In this document: positions 28,954 through 29,326 of the stretch, in pieces | Layout of the letters: the number at the start of each line of letters is the position of its first letter | Position numbering within the stretch: position 1 is the first letter of the stretch | Origin: Pelagophyceae sp. CCMP2097 | Lineage: Eukaryota; Sar; Pelagophyceae | Assembly (NCBI GenBank): GCA_026770575.1 | Contig: MU657173.1 | Location: forward strand, 657,223-686,548 | Length of the DNA: 29,326 bases | Direction: 5' to 3' | Made by a program: the position numbers and the translations under genes | Notes under the pieces: model-generated | What the model saw: only the letters and a program-made list of their open reading frames with translations | Told to the model about the DNA's origin: nothing | Databases searched by the model: none

Positions 28954-29326
28954 GAGGGCACGCAACCGCCGCACTCGCGCACAACGTCAAACGAGGCTGC
29001 CAATCGAGCCGGCCGCAGAACCGTCGGGGGGCGACGCGGCAGGCCCGGGCTGCAGCTGCAGCTGCGGCATTGTTTCGGCGAAGACTCTCTGTAAAGGCCG
29101 GGCCGCATGAGGTGTCGGGAAAGAGTCCACCGACGAACGCCCGGGGAAAGGCGACGACGGCGACGGACGGCGCGACGAGAAAGGACCGGCCGCCGAAGAA
29201 CGAACCGCGTGACTCGGAGGCCTCCTTTTTCAGGACCCGAAGGGTCCTTGCCGTTTATTCAACGTCAGTTTACGGCAAGGGCCCTTCGGGTCCTTTGATT
29301 GAAGGATTACCAGGGGCAATTATGTC
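28954..29326. other. 3' flank of the unknown gene, no further gene seen
   Basis: After the stop at 28953 I see no further supported coding region. The only structure is the inverted repeat at 29232-29294. The last bases may start another gene beyond the window. Confidence 0.5.
29232..29294. repeat. 23-bp inverted repeat (hairpin), one mismatch
   Basis: Arms 29232-29254 (starting AGGACCCGAAGGGTCC) and 29272-29294 (ending CCCTTCGGGTCCT) pair over 23 bp with a single mismatch around a 17-nt loop. Each arm also contains a smaller palindrome (GGACCCGAAGGGTCC). It could be a foldback transposon end, a 3'-end structure of the upstream transcript, or part of an element continuing past the window. 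Confidence 0.85.

Noticed and set aside
1..29326. tRNA, rRNA or insertion sequence
   Set aside because: I found no cloverleaf, conserved rRNA segment or transposase motif anywhere in the window.

Overview
This looks like nuclear DNA of a compact, GC-rich photosynthetic stramenopile, most likely a pelagophyte such as Aureococcus. The reasons are a spliced light-harvesting protein of the fucoxanthin-chlorophyll type whose leader carries an ASFAP motif (typical of plastids bounded by secondary membranes), a second plastid-targeted thylakoid protein, ordinary eukaryotic housekeeping genes, and nearly every gene broken by many very short introns. The species is inferred; no marker gene settles it. 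Gene models were built by hand, joining exons on conserved protein sequence and on reading phase.

Layout: 1-600 is the 3' part of an unknown acidic/basic protein. 601-3742 is poorly resolved: a possible membrane protein and a degenerate VCBS/FG-GAP-like stretch, both on the minus strand. From 3743 genes are dense and often paired head to head: secreted glycosyltransferase-like protein (-) with the Bud23 rRNA methyltransferase (+); NF-YC histone-fold subunit (-); DUF1295 membrane reductase-like protein (-); GT77-like glycosyltransferase (-) with SYS1 (+); cytochrome c (-) with V-ATPase subunit A (+). Then come two tandem MFS transporter paralogues (-), a DOT1-like methyltransferase (+), the thylakoid protein (-) and the light-harvesting protein (-). 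A hairpin-bearing, AT-richer stretch precedes a long multi-exon alpha-helical protein of unknown function (+) ending at 28953. A 32-base run of N lies at 10434-10465.

The genes are not one pathway; they share architecture. The most striking signal is in the introns. In my models about 13 of 57 introns start with GC rather than GT, mostly GCG, and several are fixed by conserved motifs, for example the cytochrome c CSQCH haem motif being split by one. GT introns mostly start GTGCG, and many introns are only 40-50 nt. Some introns sit between direct repeats that look like target-site duplications, and the two tandem MFS paralogues share only one intron position. Together this suggests active intron gain of the introner (transposon-derived intron) type with relaxed 5' splice-site use.
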